Positions 22,095-29,882 of a stretch of 47,223 nucleotides of DNA are shown here, piece after piece. The notes beneath the pieces are model-generated. The model was not told the DNA's origin and did no database searches. It worked only from the letters and a program-made list of their open reading frames with translations. The stretch covers positions 1-47,223 of the forward strand of contig URST01000008.1 in NCBI GenBank assembly GCA_900550585.1, given 5' to 3'. Position 1 is the stretch's first letter. Every line of letters starts with the position of its first letter. The position numbers and the translations under genes were made by a program. The DNA is from an uncultured Eubacteriales bacterium. GTDB lineage: Bacteria > Bacillota > Clostridia > Oscillospirales > Oscillospiraceae.

Positions 22095-22111
22095 TTGTGA
22101 TACCATCACAA
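22095..22111. promoter_or_regulatory. Inverted-repeat operator candidate upstream of the PucR gene
   Basis: TTGTGAT-ACC-ATCACAA is a perfect 7-bp inverted repeat with a 3-bp spacer, placed right beside the ribosome binding site of the PucR gene and between divergent genes. It could regulate the PucR operon, the opposite small gene, or both. Confidence 0.6.
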
Positions 22112-22202
22112 TTTCCGAGAAAATGTTCATTTGATTTTGCCGATGGAACAGGCCGTCCGCTGCTTTATGATAGCGGCAGCGAAACGAACGGAGGTACATT
22201 CC

Positions 22203-22370
22203 ATGGCAAAGCAAATGAAGCAGGATACGCCCCCAGTCCCCCGCAAGCGGAGACTGGCCGCGCTGACAGCAGCCGCCCGGTGCGGCGGAGAGAAACGCGA
22301 CACGCTCTCCTGCCACGCCCGCCGCTGCACAGCCGCGTCCATGGCGCAGGGCCTGAAGCACTACGCCTGA
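22203..22370 (+). CDS. Small basic protein (55 aa), hypothetical
   Basis: A short reading frame with GGAGGT 7-12 nt upstream and a strong terminator 19 nt downstream. The product is Lys/Arg/Ala-rich with four cysteines or histidines in a loose cluster (CGGEKRDTLSCHARRC), possibly a metal site. It has no membrane segment and no known family. Being framed by a ribosome site and terminator is the main support; a non-coding RNA could look similar. Confidence 0.45.
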   Translation: MAKQMKQDTPPVPRKRRLAALTAAARCGGEKRDTLSCHARRCTAASMAQGLKHYA

Positions 22371-22388
22371 CGCGGCGCACCCGCCCCG

Positions 22389-22423
22389 GCAGACTCCCCC
22401 GGCGATACGCCGGGGGAGTCTGC
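22389..22423 (+). terminator. Strong hairpin after the 55-aa gene
   Basis: A perfect 16-bp stem (22389-22404 with 22408-22423) and a 3-nt loop. The downstream T tract is weak (CCGTTCAGGACTTTTT), so termination efficiency is uncertain. It sits 5 nt from the opposite gene's stop. Confidence 0.7.
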
Positions 22424-22427
22424 CCGT

Positions 22428-22931
22428 TCAGGACTTTTTCGGTTCCTTCTTCAACAGGGACGCCGCAGTGATGATGGTCAGCACCGACTCCGTCACCATG
22501 CCGGAGTATGACCGCACCGCGATGACGTACACCAGCCACGACAGGCCGCTGACGATGCCTGCCGCCTGTATCACCCGCTTGTTGGACTGGAAGAACGGCA
22601 GCAGCGCCGCCAGCGAGGCCACGATGGGCAGCAGCGTCACCGGTGTCTCATACGTCACCACGGCGATCAGCAGAAACACCGCCACGATGGGGATGGCCGT
22701 GACCAGCTTACTCCAATTGAACTTTTCCTGCAACAGAAAAAGCAGCAGCACCACGATCTGAAAGAAGCTGCACAGCGCCCCGGAGCGGGCGTGGAGCAGC
22801 GTGTAGTGGATGGCGAAGATCAGGTTGGCCGCCACCTGCCACAGCAGGATGGTGTGCTTGTCCTTCTGCCAGTAGCTGAGGCCCATGGCGATCAGTGCGC
22901 CGAAGCCGATGAGCTGGTACAATACGTTCAT
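22428..22931 (-). CDS. YgjV-family inner membrane protein
   Basis: The 167-residue protein has about five to six membrane helices and resembles the YgjV family (LIGFGALIAMGLSYWQKDKHTILLWQVAANLIFAIHYTLLHARSGA...), a small membrane family of unknown function. The tail is basic and short. It is monocistronic: its own promoter, a structured leader ending in a terminator-like hairpin directly before AGGAGG, and a hairpin after the stop. The leader suggests it responds to a ligand or condition by attenuation; no substrate is known. Confidence 0.8.
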   Translation of the reverse strand: MNVLYQLIGFGALIAMGLSYWQKDKHTILLWQVAANLIFAIHYTLLHARSGALCSFFQIVVLLLFLLQEKFNWSKLVTAIPIVAVFLLIAVVTYETPVTLLPIVASLAALLPFFQSNKRVIQAAGIVSGLSWLVYVIAVRSYSGMVTESVLTIITAASLLKKEPKKS

Positions 22932-22947
22932 CCGTTGTTCCTCCTAC

Positions 22948-23027
22948 AAAAAAACGCCGCGCACCGATGAAGGTGCGTGGCGAAAAATGGATGCGATGCT
23001 CCAGAAAAATCCACACTGATTTTGGAG
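22948..23027 (-). promoter_or_regulatory. Structured leader with terminator hairpin before the YgjV gene (riboswitch/attenuator candidate)
   Basis: The predicted transcript starts near 23025 and immediately forms a hairpin (22999-23027; CTCCA...TGGAG with an inner AAAATC/GATTTT pair). It then runs to a second stem (22955-22982; CGCCACGCACC with GGTGCGCGGCG, one mismatch) followed by seven T that abut the AGGAGG ribosome site. CGCATC (minus strand of 22990-22995) can pair with GGTGCG of the terminator arm and act as an anti-terminator. This is the layout of transcription attenuation. I do not recognise a known riboswitch class. Confidence 0.6.
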
Positions 23028-23031
23028 TTTT

Positions 23032-23061
23032 ATTGTAGCACGGGACAGTCGTATTTGTCAA
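23032..23061 (-). promoter_or_regulatory. Predicted promoter of the YgjV gene
   Basis: On the minus strand TTGACA, an 18-bp spacer and TACAAT. Transcription would start about 95 nt before the start codon, at the first leader hairpin. Confidence 0.75.
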
Positions 23062-23094
23062 TTGCGGCATAAAGCACCCCCAACCATGCAGTTT

Positions 23095-23673
23095 TCAGGG
23101 CTGTATGGATACCCACACCTCTTTGTCTATGCCGTAGAACACCAGCTGCATATTGTCGTGGGGCCTGTATGACAGGTCGTATATACACTCAAACGTGTAC
23201 GCGCCCTTCTCTGTGTCCTTGATGCTTTCCAGCCAGTGCTGGTACTCGCCGCCATTGCCGTCCGTGCCGAACAGGCTGGGAAACGACTGATATGTTTCCT
23301 CCAGCGTCACAACGGCGTGGAGCTTCTCATCCTCGTCTATCCACACAGCGTCCACACTGGTCGTTTCATCGGCATTTTCGCCCAGCGTAAAGTGCGCGCC
23401 CACCTCCGCACGCTCCCATACCGCCGGCCTGATCTCCTCCGCTGGTGATCCCGCCTCTCCGCTGTGACCCGGCTCCCTGTGGGAAAGATCGAAGCCTGTA
23501 TGCCCCACGAGGCCCCGCAGTACGCTGACGACCACGACGGCAATGACCACGGCGAGCACCGCGCCCACCCACGCCTGCCGGGGCGGGCGGTTATAAGCGC
23601 CGCAGTTAGGGCAGAAGCCCTCCTTGCCATAGTCGTATGTTCTGCCGCAGGTCTTGCAGCGGATGGATGCCAT
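23095..23673 (-). CDS. Zinc-ribbon, single-pass membrane protein of unknown function
   Basis: The start at 23673 (MASIRCKTC) is favoured because GGGAGGG lies 7-10 nt upstream; an ATG at 23679 is the alternative. The 192 residues begin with a zinc ribbon (CKTCG ... CPNCG, about 6-27), a membrane helix at about 38-58 (WVGAVLAVVIAVVVVSVL), then an extracytoplasmic domain of about 130 residues ending in YDLSYRPHDNMQLVFYGIDK. This layout is common in Firmicutes of unknown function; the outer domain resembles small immunoglobulin-like or DUF4352-type domains, uncertain. Confidence 0.7.
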   Translation of the reverse strand: MASIRCKTCGRTYDYGKEGFCPNCGAYNRPPRQAWVGAVLAVVIAVVVVSVLRGLVGHTGFDLSHREPGHSGEAGSPAEEIRPAVWERAEVGAHFTLGENADETTSVDAVWIDEDEKLHAVVTLEETYQSFPSLFGTDGNGGEYQHWLESIKDTEKGAYTFECIYDLSYRPHDNMQLVFYGIDKEVWVSIQP

Positions 23674-23773
23674 ACGCATCCCTCCCTTCCCAGTGTCCTT
23701 GCCGCTATTATACTGAAACTGGCGTGGCTTGTCCATCAGCTCCCGATCTCGGCGTGTCCACCCCATTTTCTGC

Positions 23774-23802
23774 TTGCGAAAAGACGTCCGCCGCCGTACA
23801 AT
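23774..23802 (+). promoter_or_regulatory. Predicted promoter of the MATE gene at 23916
   Basis: TTGCGA (23774-23779), a 17-bp spacer and TACAAT (23797-23802), with a leader of about 107 nt before the start codon. Confidence 0.7.
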
Positions 23803-23819
23803 AGAAGCAGTGATACGCG

Positions 23820-23899
23820 GCCAGAGCCGTAAAGCCAAAAGGCGGCTTTGCCGCGGCCCGGCCTGCGCCGCAAACGGCGCAGGCCCGGAGATTGCCGGG
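23820..23899 (+). other. Highly structured leader of the MATE gene
   Basis: Several hairpins follow each other: CGGC-CAGA-GCCG, AAAGCC...GGCTTT (23831-23849), a stem near 23858-23888 around CAAA, and CCCGG-AGATTG-CCGGG (23884-23899) just before the AAGGAGG ribosome site. The last two overlap and exclude each other, so translation control is possible. No known riboswitch consensus was recognised. Confidence 0.5.
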
Positions 23900-23915
23900 A
23901 AAAGGAGGATATGCC

Positions 23916-25298
23916 ATGGAGAATGTGCAGAAAAACCATCCTTTAGAGACAGAGCCTCTTTCCAGATTGCTGCTCCGCTATTCCGTCCCCACAACGCTGA
24001 CCCTCATGGTCAACTACCTTTACAGCATCGTCGACCAGATCTTCGTGGGGCAGGGCGTGGGCATCACCGGCATGGCGGCGGTCAACGTGGCCTTCCCGAT
24101 GTCCATTTTAGTCAACGCAGTCTCGTTGCTGCTGGGAGACGGCTGCGCCGCCAACGTCAGCCTGTGTCTGGGGCGAAAGGAGCAGGAGACGGCAAACCGC
24201 ATCCTGGGCAATGCCGTCACCTGGATCCTTGCCGGCGGCGTGCTGCTGGCAATGGTCTGCGGCGTCTTTACACCGCAGATCGTAAGGCTTTTCGGCTCCA
24301 CCGACACCGCCTATGCGGAGGCGGCGGCCTATCTGCGGGTCATTGCCGTCGGCATTCCGTTCCAGCTGATCTGCCCCGCGTTTACCGCCATCATCCGGGC
24401 CGACGGCGCGCCGCAGTACACGATGAAATGTATGATGACAGGCGCTGTCATCAATCTGATCCTCGACCCTGTATTTATCTTCGGGCTGAATATGGGGGTC
24501 GTAGGCGCCGGTATCGCCACCGTCATCGGAGAGGCGGCGGCCGGTGTGCTGTGCCTGCTCTATCTGCGCAGGCTGCAGACCGTGCATCTCACGCGGGCGA
24601 CGCTGCGCCCCACCTGGGCGCTGACCCTGCGCATCCTGAAGCTGGGCTTTCCCAGCCTGCTGACCCAGAGCCTGACGGCGCTGGTGCAGATCGTCCTGAA
24701 CAACCTGATGTGCGTCTATGGCGCTGCCAGCATCTACGGCAGCGACATCGCCCTTTCCGTGTACGGTATGATGATGAAGGTCTATCAGATCGCACACTCC
24801 ATGTTCGTGGGGGTATCCTCCGCCGTGCAGCCCATCAACGGCTACAACTTCGGCGCACAGAACTATGACCGGGTGCGCAGGACCTATCGGCTGGCCACCG
24901 GCATCGCGCTGGGCATCTCCGCGCTGTGGTGGCTGGTCTATCTGCTGCTCCCGCGGCAGCTGGCTGCGCTGTTCGTCTCCGACGAGCCGCTCTATCTGGA
25001 CTGCGCGGCCCACTGCTTCCGGCTCTACATGGCGGCGTTCCTCCTGTACGGGATACACATGACAACGGCCTCCTTCTTCCAGGGCATCGGAAAGCCCGCC
25101 CGCGCACTGCTGATCCCGCTGGTGCGGCAGGGCGTTCTGCTGATCCCGCTGGCGCTGCTGCTGTCCCGCTGCCGGGGACTGGACGGTGCGCTGCTGGCCG
25201 TGCCCATCGCGGACGTGCTGACATGCCTGCTGTGCGTCCTGCTGGCATGGTCGGAGTTCCGGAACTGGAAAAAACGGGGCTGGCTCACCGGGCGCTGA
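23916..25298 (+). CDS. MATE-family efflux transporter
   Basis: The start is at 23916, with AAGGAGG 7 nt upstream. The 460 residues cover all 12 helices (LLLRYSVPTTLTLMVNYLYSIVDQIFVGQGVGITGMAAVNVAFP near helix 1; INGYNFGAQNYDRVRRTYRLATG between the halves). The family exports cationic compounds or metabolites with sodium or proton antiport; the substrate is unknown. The gene is monocistronic, with a promoter, a structured leader and a strong terminator, and has no adjacent regulator gene. It is more similar in style to the NorM/DinF-type than to the MATE at 17614 (impression only). Confidence 0.9.
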   Translation: MENVQKNHPLETEPLSRLLLRYSVPTTLTLMVNYLYSIVDQIFVGQGVGITGMAAVNVAFPMSILVNAVSLLLGDGCAANVSLCLGRKEQETANRILGNAVTWILAGGVLLAMVCGVFTPQIVRLFGSTDTAYAEAAAYLRVIAVGIPFQLICPAFTAIIRADGAPQYTMKCMMTGAVINLILDPVFIFGLNMGVVGAGIATVIGEAAAGVLCLLYLRRLQTVHLTRATLRPTWALTLRILKLGFPSLLTQSLTALVQIVLNNLMCVYGAASIYGSDIALSVYGMMMKVYQIAHSMFVGVSSAVQPINGYNFGAQNYDRVRRTYRLATGIALGISALWWLVYLLLPRQLAALFVSDEPLYLDCAAHCFRLYMAAFLLYGIHMTTASFFQGIGKPARALLIPLVRQGVLLIPLALLLSRCRGLDGALLAVPIADVLTCLLCVLLAWSEFRNWKKRGWLTGR

Positions 25299-25331
25299 CG
25301 CGCGCTCCCGTAAAACGCAAAACGCACCTAT

Positions 25332-25375
25332 GCAAGGCCCTTACCGGCGGGACGCCGGTAAGGGCCTTGCTTTTT
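25332..25375 (+). terminator. Intrinsic terminator after the MATE gene
   Basis: A perfect 17-bp stem (25332-25348 with 25354-25370) and a 5-nt loop followed by T5. Confidence 0.93.
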
Positions 25376-25435
25376 CCGCGGCTCCTAATCCTCCGCCAAA
25401 GGCGCCCTCCGAAAAAAATACAGAAGGTTTTCTGA

Positions 25436-25470
25436 CCTTTTAGGTTTCCTTTAGGATACGGCGGTATGCT
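25436..25470 (+). promoter_or_regulatory. Activator-type promoter of the lipoprotein gene
   Basis: TTTAGG occurs at 25439-25444 and 25450-25455, an 11-bp direct repeat. TATGCT (25465-25470) is a plausible -10 with no -35. This mirrors the promoter at 10891-10933 and fits activation by an OmpR-family regulator. Confidence 0.45.
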
Positions 25471-25540
25471 GTGTCCATCAAAAGAAAAGCGGCGGCGCGG
25501 AGCACCGCCCCGGACAGTATATAAAGGAGGTCGATGAGAC

Positions 25541-27331
25541 ATGAAAAAGAAACTGATCGCACTGCTGTGCGCGGCAGCCATGGCCGTCTCTCTGGCGGCC
25601 TGCGGCGCAGGAACAGACACCACTTACGCGGGACAGACCCTGACGGGCCGCGTCACCGCCATGGACGGCACCACCGTCACGCTGGCGCTGGGTGAGCCGG
25701 CGGAGGACGCCGCCCCGTCCGGCGGTGCTCCCTCCGACAGCAGCAGCCAGCAGCCCCCGGAGATGCCCTCCGGTGACAGCGGCAGCAGCCAACCCACCGA
25801 CACACCGCCGGAAAAGCCAGACGGCGACAGCAGCCAGCCCCCGGAGATGCCGGACAGCAGCGGCTCCGACAGCCAGCAGGGCGGTACGCCGCCGGAGATG
25901 CCCGGCGGCAGCAGCTTTACCGAGAATGGTGAAACGCTGACCGTGGACATCGCCAAGGCAGACATCACCAGAGACGGCGAGAGCGTCACTGCATCCGATG
26001 TCGCCGTGGACGACATCCTCACCGTGACGTTTGACGACAGCGGCGCGGCATCCGCCGTGGAGCTGACCGCCGCGGACAGCGCCGTGGGCGGCGGCATGGG
26101 CGGTGCGCCCTCCGGCGGCTTCGGCGGCAGCAGTGAGGTGACCCAGGGCGACAGCGCCAACACCATCAGCGAAAACGGCACCTACACCGACACCACCTAC
26201 ACCTCCACCGGCGACGACGAGAACGCCCTGCGCATCGACGGCGCGGACGTGACGCTGGACGGCATCACCGTGGACAAGAGCGCCGGCGCCACCTCCAACA
26301 CGGAGAACGGCGACTTCTACGGCGTCAACGCCGCCCTGCTGGCCACCAACGGAGCGGACGTGACCATCACCAACGCCAGAGTCACCTCCTCCGCTCAGAA
26401 CGGCAACGGTGTGTTCAGCTATGGCAGCGGCACCACCGTGAACATCTCCAACTCCGTCATCACCACCACCGCCGACAACTCCGGCGGCATCCAGACCACC
26501 GGCGGCGGCACCACCATCGCCAGCGACCTGATCGTCACCACCAGCGGCAACTCCTCGGCGGCCATCCGGTCCGACAGGGGCGGCGGCACCGTCAGCGTGG
26601 ACGGCGGCAGCTATGTCTCCAACGGCTACAACTCCCCGGCGGTGTACTCCACCGCGGACATCACCGTGAAGAACGCCACCCTCACCGCCAACAACTCCGA
26701 GGCGCTGGTCATCGAGGGCAAGAACAGCATCGTGCTGGAGAACTGCGACGTTACCGGCAATATGAGCGACACCAAGGGCTCCAGCTCTGAGGAGAACGTC
26801 CACAATGTCATGATCTACCAGTCCATGAGCGGCGACGCGGATGTGGGCACCTCCACCTTCTCCATGACCGGCGGCACCCTCACCGCCAGAAACGGCGATA
26901 TGATCTACGTCACCAACACCCACTGCGTGCTGACGCTCAGCGGCGTGACGCTGAAGAACGAGGACGCGGACGGCGTGCTGCTGCGGGTGGTGGGCAACTC
27001 CGCCAGCCACGGCTGGGGCACCGCCGGCAGCAACGGTGCGCAGGTGGCGTTTACCGCCGACGGGCAAGTGCTGACAGGCGACATCGTGGTGGACACCATC
27101 TCCACCCTGGACATGACGCTGACCAACGGCAGCACCTTCACCGGCACCACCAGCATCATCGACAACGCCCAGGGCGGCACCGCCGTCAGCGACAACGCCG
27201 TGGTCACCATCGACAGCGGCTGCACCTGGACGCTGACCGGGAACTGCACCCTGACCAGTCTCACCAACAACGGCACCATCAACTTCAACGGCTACACCAT
27301 CACGCTGGCAGACGGCACCGTGCTGCAGTGA
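25541..27331 (+). CDS. Large surface lipoprotein with a predicted beta-helix domain
   Basis: The 596-residue protein has a lipoprotein signal peptide with the lipobox LAAC (cysteine at about 21), then a Pro/Ser/Glu/Met repeat zone (about 55-130; units such as QPPEMP and PPEKP), a glycine-rich hinge (about 185-205) and a long region (about 205-590) rich in Asn, Thr, Ser, Gly and Asp with recurrent strand-turn patterns. That pattern is typical of right-handed parallel beta-helices (pectate-lyase or adhesin type). No catalytic motif is visible. It is probably anchored to the outer face of the membrane and may bind polymers or calcium (inference). AAAGGAGG precedes the ATG. It is monocistronic under an activator-type promoter. 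Confidence 0.75.
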   Translation: MKKKLIALLCAAAMAVSLAACGAGTDTTYAGQTLTGRVTAMDGTTVTLALGEPAEDAAPSGGAPSDSSSQQPPEMPSGDSGSSQPTDTPPEKPDGDSSQPPEMPDSSGSDSQQGGTPPEMPGGSSFTENGETLTVDIAKADITRDGESVTASDVAVDDILTVTFDDSGAASAVELTAADSAVGGGMGGAPSGGFGGSSEVTQGDSANTISENGTYTDTTYTSTGDDENALRIDGADVTLDGITVDKSAGATSNTENGDFYGVNAALLATNGADVTITNARVTSSAQNGNGVFSYGSGTTVNISNSVITTTADNSGGIQTTGGGTTIASDLIVTTSGNSSAAIRSDRGGGTVSVDGGSYVSNGYNSPAVYSTADITVKNATLTANNSEALVIEGKNSIVLENCDVTGNMSDTKGSSSEENVHNVMIYQSMSGDADVGTSTFSMTGGTLTARNGDMIYVTNTHCVLTLSGVTLKNEDADGVLLRVVGNSASHGWGTAGSNGAQVAFTADGQVLTGDIVVDTISTLDMTLTNGSTFTGTTSIIDNAQGGTAVSDNAVVTIDSGCTWTLTGNCTLTSLTNNGTINFNGYTITLADGTVLQ

Positions 27332-27352
27332 GCCGGTGATCTCCTCCATATG

Positions 27353-27386
27353 AAAAGGACCTGCCTGAGGCAGGTCCTTTCTTTTT
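27353..27386. terminator. Terminator shared by the lipoprotein gene and nag operon
   Basis: AAAGGACCTGCC and its complement around TGA (27354-27380), flanked by A and T runs, so usable from both sides. Confidence 0.88.
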
Positions 27387-28507
27387 TACAGGCGCAGGCC
27401 GCCCAGATAGACGGCGCGGCGCTCCAGCGCCTCCCCACAGACCACGAAGTCGGCAGGCAGGCCGTCGGCGATGGCGCCCGTTTCGCCGGCCCGCCCGATC
27501 TCGCGGGCGGGAATGGCGGTGGCGGACAGCACCGCCTGCTCCACGGGGATACCGAAGGCCGCGGCATTGCGCATGCAGTCGTACAGGTTGGCGGCGCTGC
27601 CGGCGATGGTGCCGTCGGTCAGACGGGCCACGCCGCCGGACAGGAACACATCCTGCCCGCCCAGCGTGTACTGCCCGTCCGGCATGCTGCAGCAGCGCAG
27701 GGCATCGGAGATCAGGCAGATGCGGCCCGGAAACAGCCGGTAGGCCATGCGCACGGCGCTGGGGTGGACATGGTGCCCGTCGCAGATCAGCTCCGCCGTG
27801 ACGGACGCACGCTCCGACGCCGCGCCGATGGGGCCGGGGTTCCGATGGTGGATGCCGGGCATGGCGTTGAAAAGGTGGGTCAGATGGGTGGCTCCGGCGT
27901 CAAAGACGGCGGCGGCCTCCTCATAGGCGGCGTCGGTATGCGCCACGGAGACGGTGCATTTCTCCGCTGCGCGGCGGGCAAAGTCCACCGCGCCGGGAAG
28001 CTCCGGGGCCACATCCGCGATGCGCAGCAGCCCCTCCGACACGTCATAGAGCCGGACGAAGGCGTCGTAATCCGGCAGGCGGAGGTACGCCGCGTTCTGG
28101 GCGCCCTTTTTCTTCTCGGAGAAGAACGGCCCCTCCATCTGGATGCCCAGCAGCCGGGCGCAGCCCGCCGGGGCCTCCCGGTGCAGGCGCACCGCCGTGC
28201 GGAACGCCGTTTCCAGTGTGTCGTAGGGCAGGGTCATGGAGGCGGGGGCAAAGGACGTGACGCCGTTTTTCGCCAGATAGGCGGCCATTTTCACAAGACC
28301 GGCATAGTCGCCGTCGGAAAAGTCCGCGCCGGAGCTGCCGTGGGTGTGGACATCCACCAGACCGGGGATGACCCGGGCACCGTGGAGGTCCACATGCGCC
28401 GCGTCCGCCGTCTCCTCCAGCACATGGGCAAAGCGCCCGCCCTCCACGGAGAAGCCGCCGGGGACGAACCGCCCGTTTACAAAGATCAGACCGTTTTCAA
28501 ACCGCAT
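27386..28507 (-). CDS. nagA: N-acetylglucosamine-6-phosphate deacetylase
   Basis: The start at 28507 is set by GGAGGTGTGAT just upstream; the frame extends further but as shadow of the preceding gene. The 373 residues show the amidohydrolase metal motif HTHGSSG (about 59), the Glu of GIQMEGPFF, AHTDA, the ligand-loop His of THLFNAM and the catalytic Asp of ISDAL. It removes the acetyl group of GlcNAc-6-P, giving glucosamine-6-P for NagB. It is the last gene of the nagB-ROK-nagA operon (1-nt gap to the previous stop). Confidence 0.93.
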   Translation of the reverse strand: MRFENGLIFVNGRFVPGGFSVEGGRFAHVLEETADAAHVDLHGARVIPGLVDVHTHGSSGADFSDGDYAGLVKMAAYLAKNGVTSFAPASMTLPYDTLETAFRTAVRLHREAPAGCARLLGIQMEGPFFSEKKKGAQNAAYLRLPDYDAFVRLYDVSEGLLRIADVAPELPGAVDFARRAAEKCTVSVAHTDAAYEEAAAVFDAGATHLTHLFNAMPGIHHRNPGPIGAASERASVTAELICDGHHVHPSAVRMAYRLFPGRICLISDALRCCSMPDGQYTLGGQDVFLSGGVARLTDGTIAGSAANLYDCMRNAAAFGIPVEQAVLSATAIPAREIGRAGETGAIADGLPADFVVCGEALERRAVYLGGLRL

Positions 28508-28508
28508 A

Positions 28509-29882
28509 TCACACCTCCGGCAGACTGGCTGCCGCCACAGACTGCCCCATCCGGCGGAACTGCTCGTCCGGCAGGGTGACGGAGACCGACAGCGCCGGGT
28601 ATTCCTCCGCCAGCACCCGGCGGCACCGGGATACGATGCACTCGCCGCCGACGCCGGAGGCCACACGGCCCAGCACCAGCAGGTGCCGCAGGTCATACAC
28701 CGATGCGTACAGCGGCAGGGTGTGGCCCAGATAGACGCCGATATCCCGAAAGACCGCCAGCGCCCGTTCATCGCCGCTCTCCGCCAGGGTCTGCACGGCG
28801 CTGAGCTTCTCGGCGGGGGTCAGCGTCTCCGCCAGGGCGATGCCGGCGGCGGGAGCCAGCCGGATGACGGCGTCCTGCGAGAAATATTTGCAGCCCACGC
28901 CGATGTCGCCGGACCACTCGTCCCGCTCCGCATGGGGGCTGAGGTCGACGGGGGCAAAGGCCAGCTCGTTGAACCAGCCCAGAATACAGCCCTCGCGGTT
29001 TACATAACCCGCCGCCTCGCTGGTGCCCATGGCAAGACCCATGACGCCGTTGGCACGGAGGCTCATGGCGCCGGCCAGCGCCGTCACATCGCCGTCGTTG
29101 GCCACCACGACGGGCACATCGCCGATGGCGGCGGCAGCGCGGTCATAGATGGTGGGGATGGGGCCGCGTTTTTCCGGCGGCACCCGGATGAACAGAGACG
29201 ATACCATGGGGGCATTGCCGATGAACACACCGGCGGAGGACACGCCGATGCCGTCCACCCGCGGCATTTTCGACGCCGCCGCCCGGAAGGCCGACAGGAT
29301 GCCCTCGTAATGATACCGGGGGTCGGCCTGGGTCTTGGGGTGCCAGACCACCTCCTCGGAATACACCGTCTCGCCGTCGATGACGGCGGATACCTTCCGG
29401 TCGGAGCCGCCGGCATCGAAGCCGATGCGGCAGCCGTCCCAGTGGCCGCCGATCCTCCGGGCGGTGCTGCGGGGCACGGGAAAGTCCGCCTCGGACACGG
29501 CCTCCAGCACGAAGGGGCGCTGAAAGACCGTCTCCATGAAGTCCGCGTCAAAGGCGCGCTCCCCGGCGGCGGCGTAGGTCCGCGCCAGCTCCCGCGTCAG
29601 CCGGTCGCAGCCGCAGATGCGGACGCGCCAGCCCCCCACGCTCCACAGCAGCAGCTTGACGGTGCGCTCCAGAAACCGCAGGTCAGCGGCGCGGTACGGC
29701 TCGTCCCGCAGCCGCGTCTCGAACACCGACACCTGTCCGTCCTGCCGCTCCACGGCGATGCGGACGGGGCGGCGGGCCTCCGCCAGATAGGCCGCCCGCC
29801 ACGGGGCGAAGGGGATAAAGCCTTCGTCCAGCGCAGGCGCATTCTGCATGGCGAAGGAAATGCCCAGATACTCCACGGTCAC
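28509..29882 (-). CDS. ROK-like sugar kinase with an atypical N-terminal extension
   Basis: The 457 residues are longer than the usual 290-320 for ROK kinases. The first 150 residues have no recognised domain (basic, with WRVRICGCDRLTREL). The kinase part starts with GFDAGGSDRKVSAV (phosphate-1 motif, about 150) and has the Asp of ANDGDVTALAGA near 285 as the catalytic-base candidate. The ROK zinc motif CxCGxxGCxE is absent. By context it probably phosphorylates GlcNAc or a related amino sugar. It starts with GTG and overlaps nagB by 4 nt (GTGA). The extension may be a regulatory or docking module. Confidence 0.75.
   Translation of the reverse strand: MTVEYLGISFAMQNAPALDEGFIPFAPWRAAYLAEARRPVRIAVERQDGQVSVFETRLRDEPYRAADLRFLERTVKLLLWSVGGWRVRICGCDRLTRELARTYAAAGERAFDADFMETVFQRPFVLEAVSEADFPVPRSTARRIGGHWDGCRIGFDAGGSDRKVSAVIDGETVYSEEVVWHPKTQADPRYHYEGILSAFRAAASKMPRVDGIGVSSAGVFIGNAPMVSSLFIRVPPEKRGPIPTIYDRAAAAIGDVPVVVANDGDVTALAGAMSLRANGVMGLAMGTSEAAGYVNREGCILGWFNELAFAPVDLSPHAERDEWSGDIGVGCKYFSQDAVIRLAPAAGIALAETLTPAEKLSAVQTLAESGDERALAVFRDIGVYLGHTLPLYASVYDLRHLLVLGRVASGVGGECIVSRCRRVLAEEYPALSVSVTLPDEQFRRMGQSVAAASLPEV

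Noticed and set aside
23809..23900. Cobalamin, c-di-GMP-I or guanidine riboswitch in the MATE leader
   Set aside because: The conserved core sequences of these classes were not found when the leader was read by eye; only generic hairpins are visible.
25690..25930. CRISPR-like or tandem-repeat array
   Set aside because: The repetition is coding: it encodes Pro/Glu/Met/Ser units in the lipoprotein and has no regular repeat-spacer structure.
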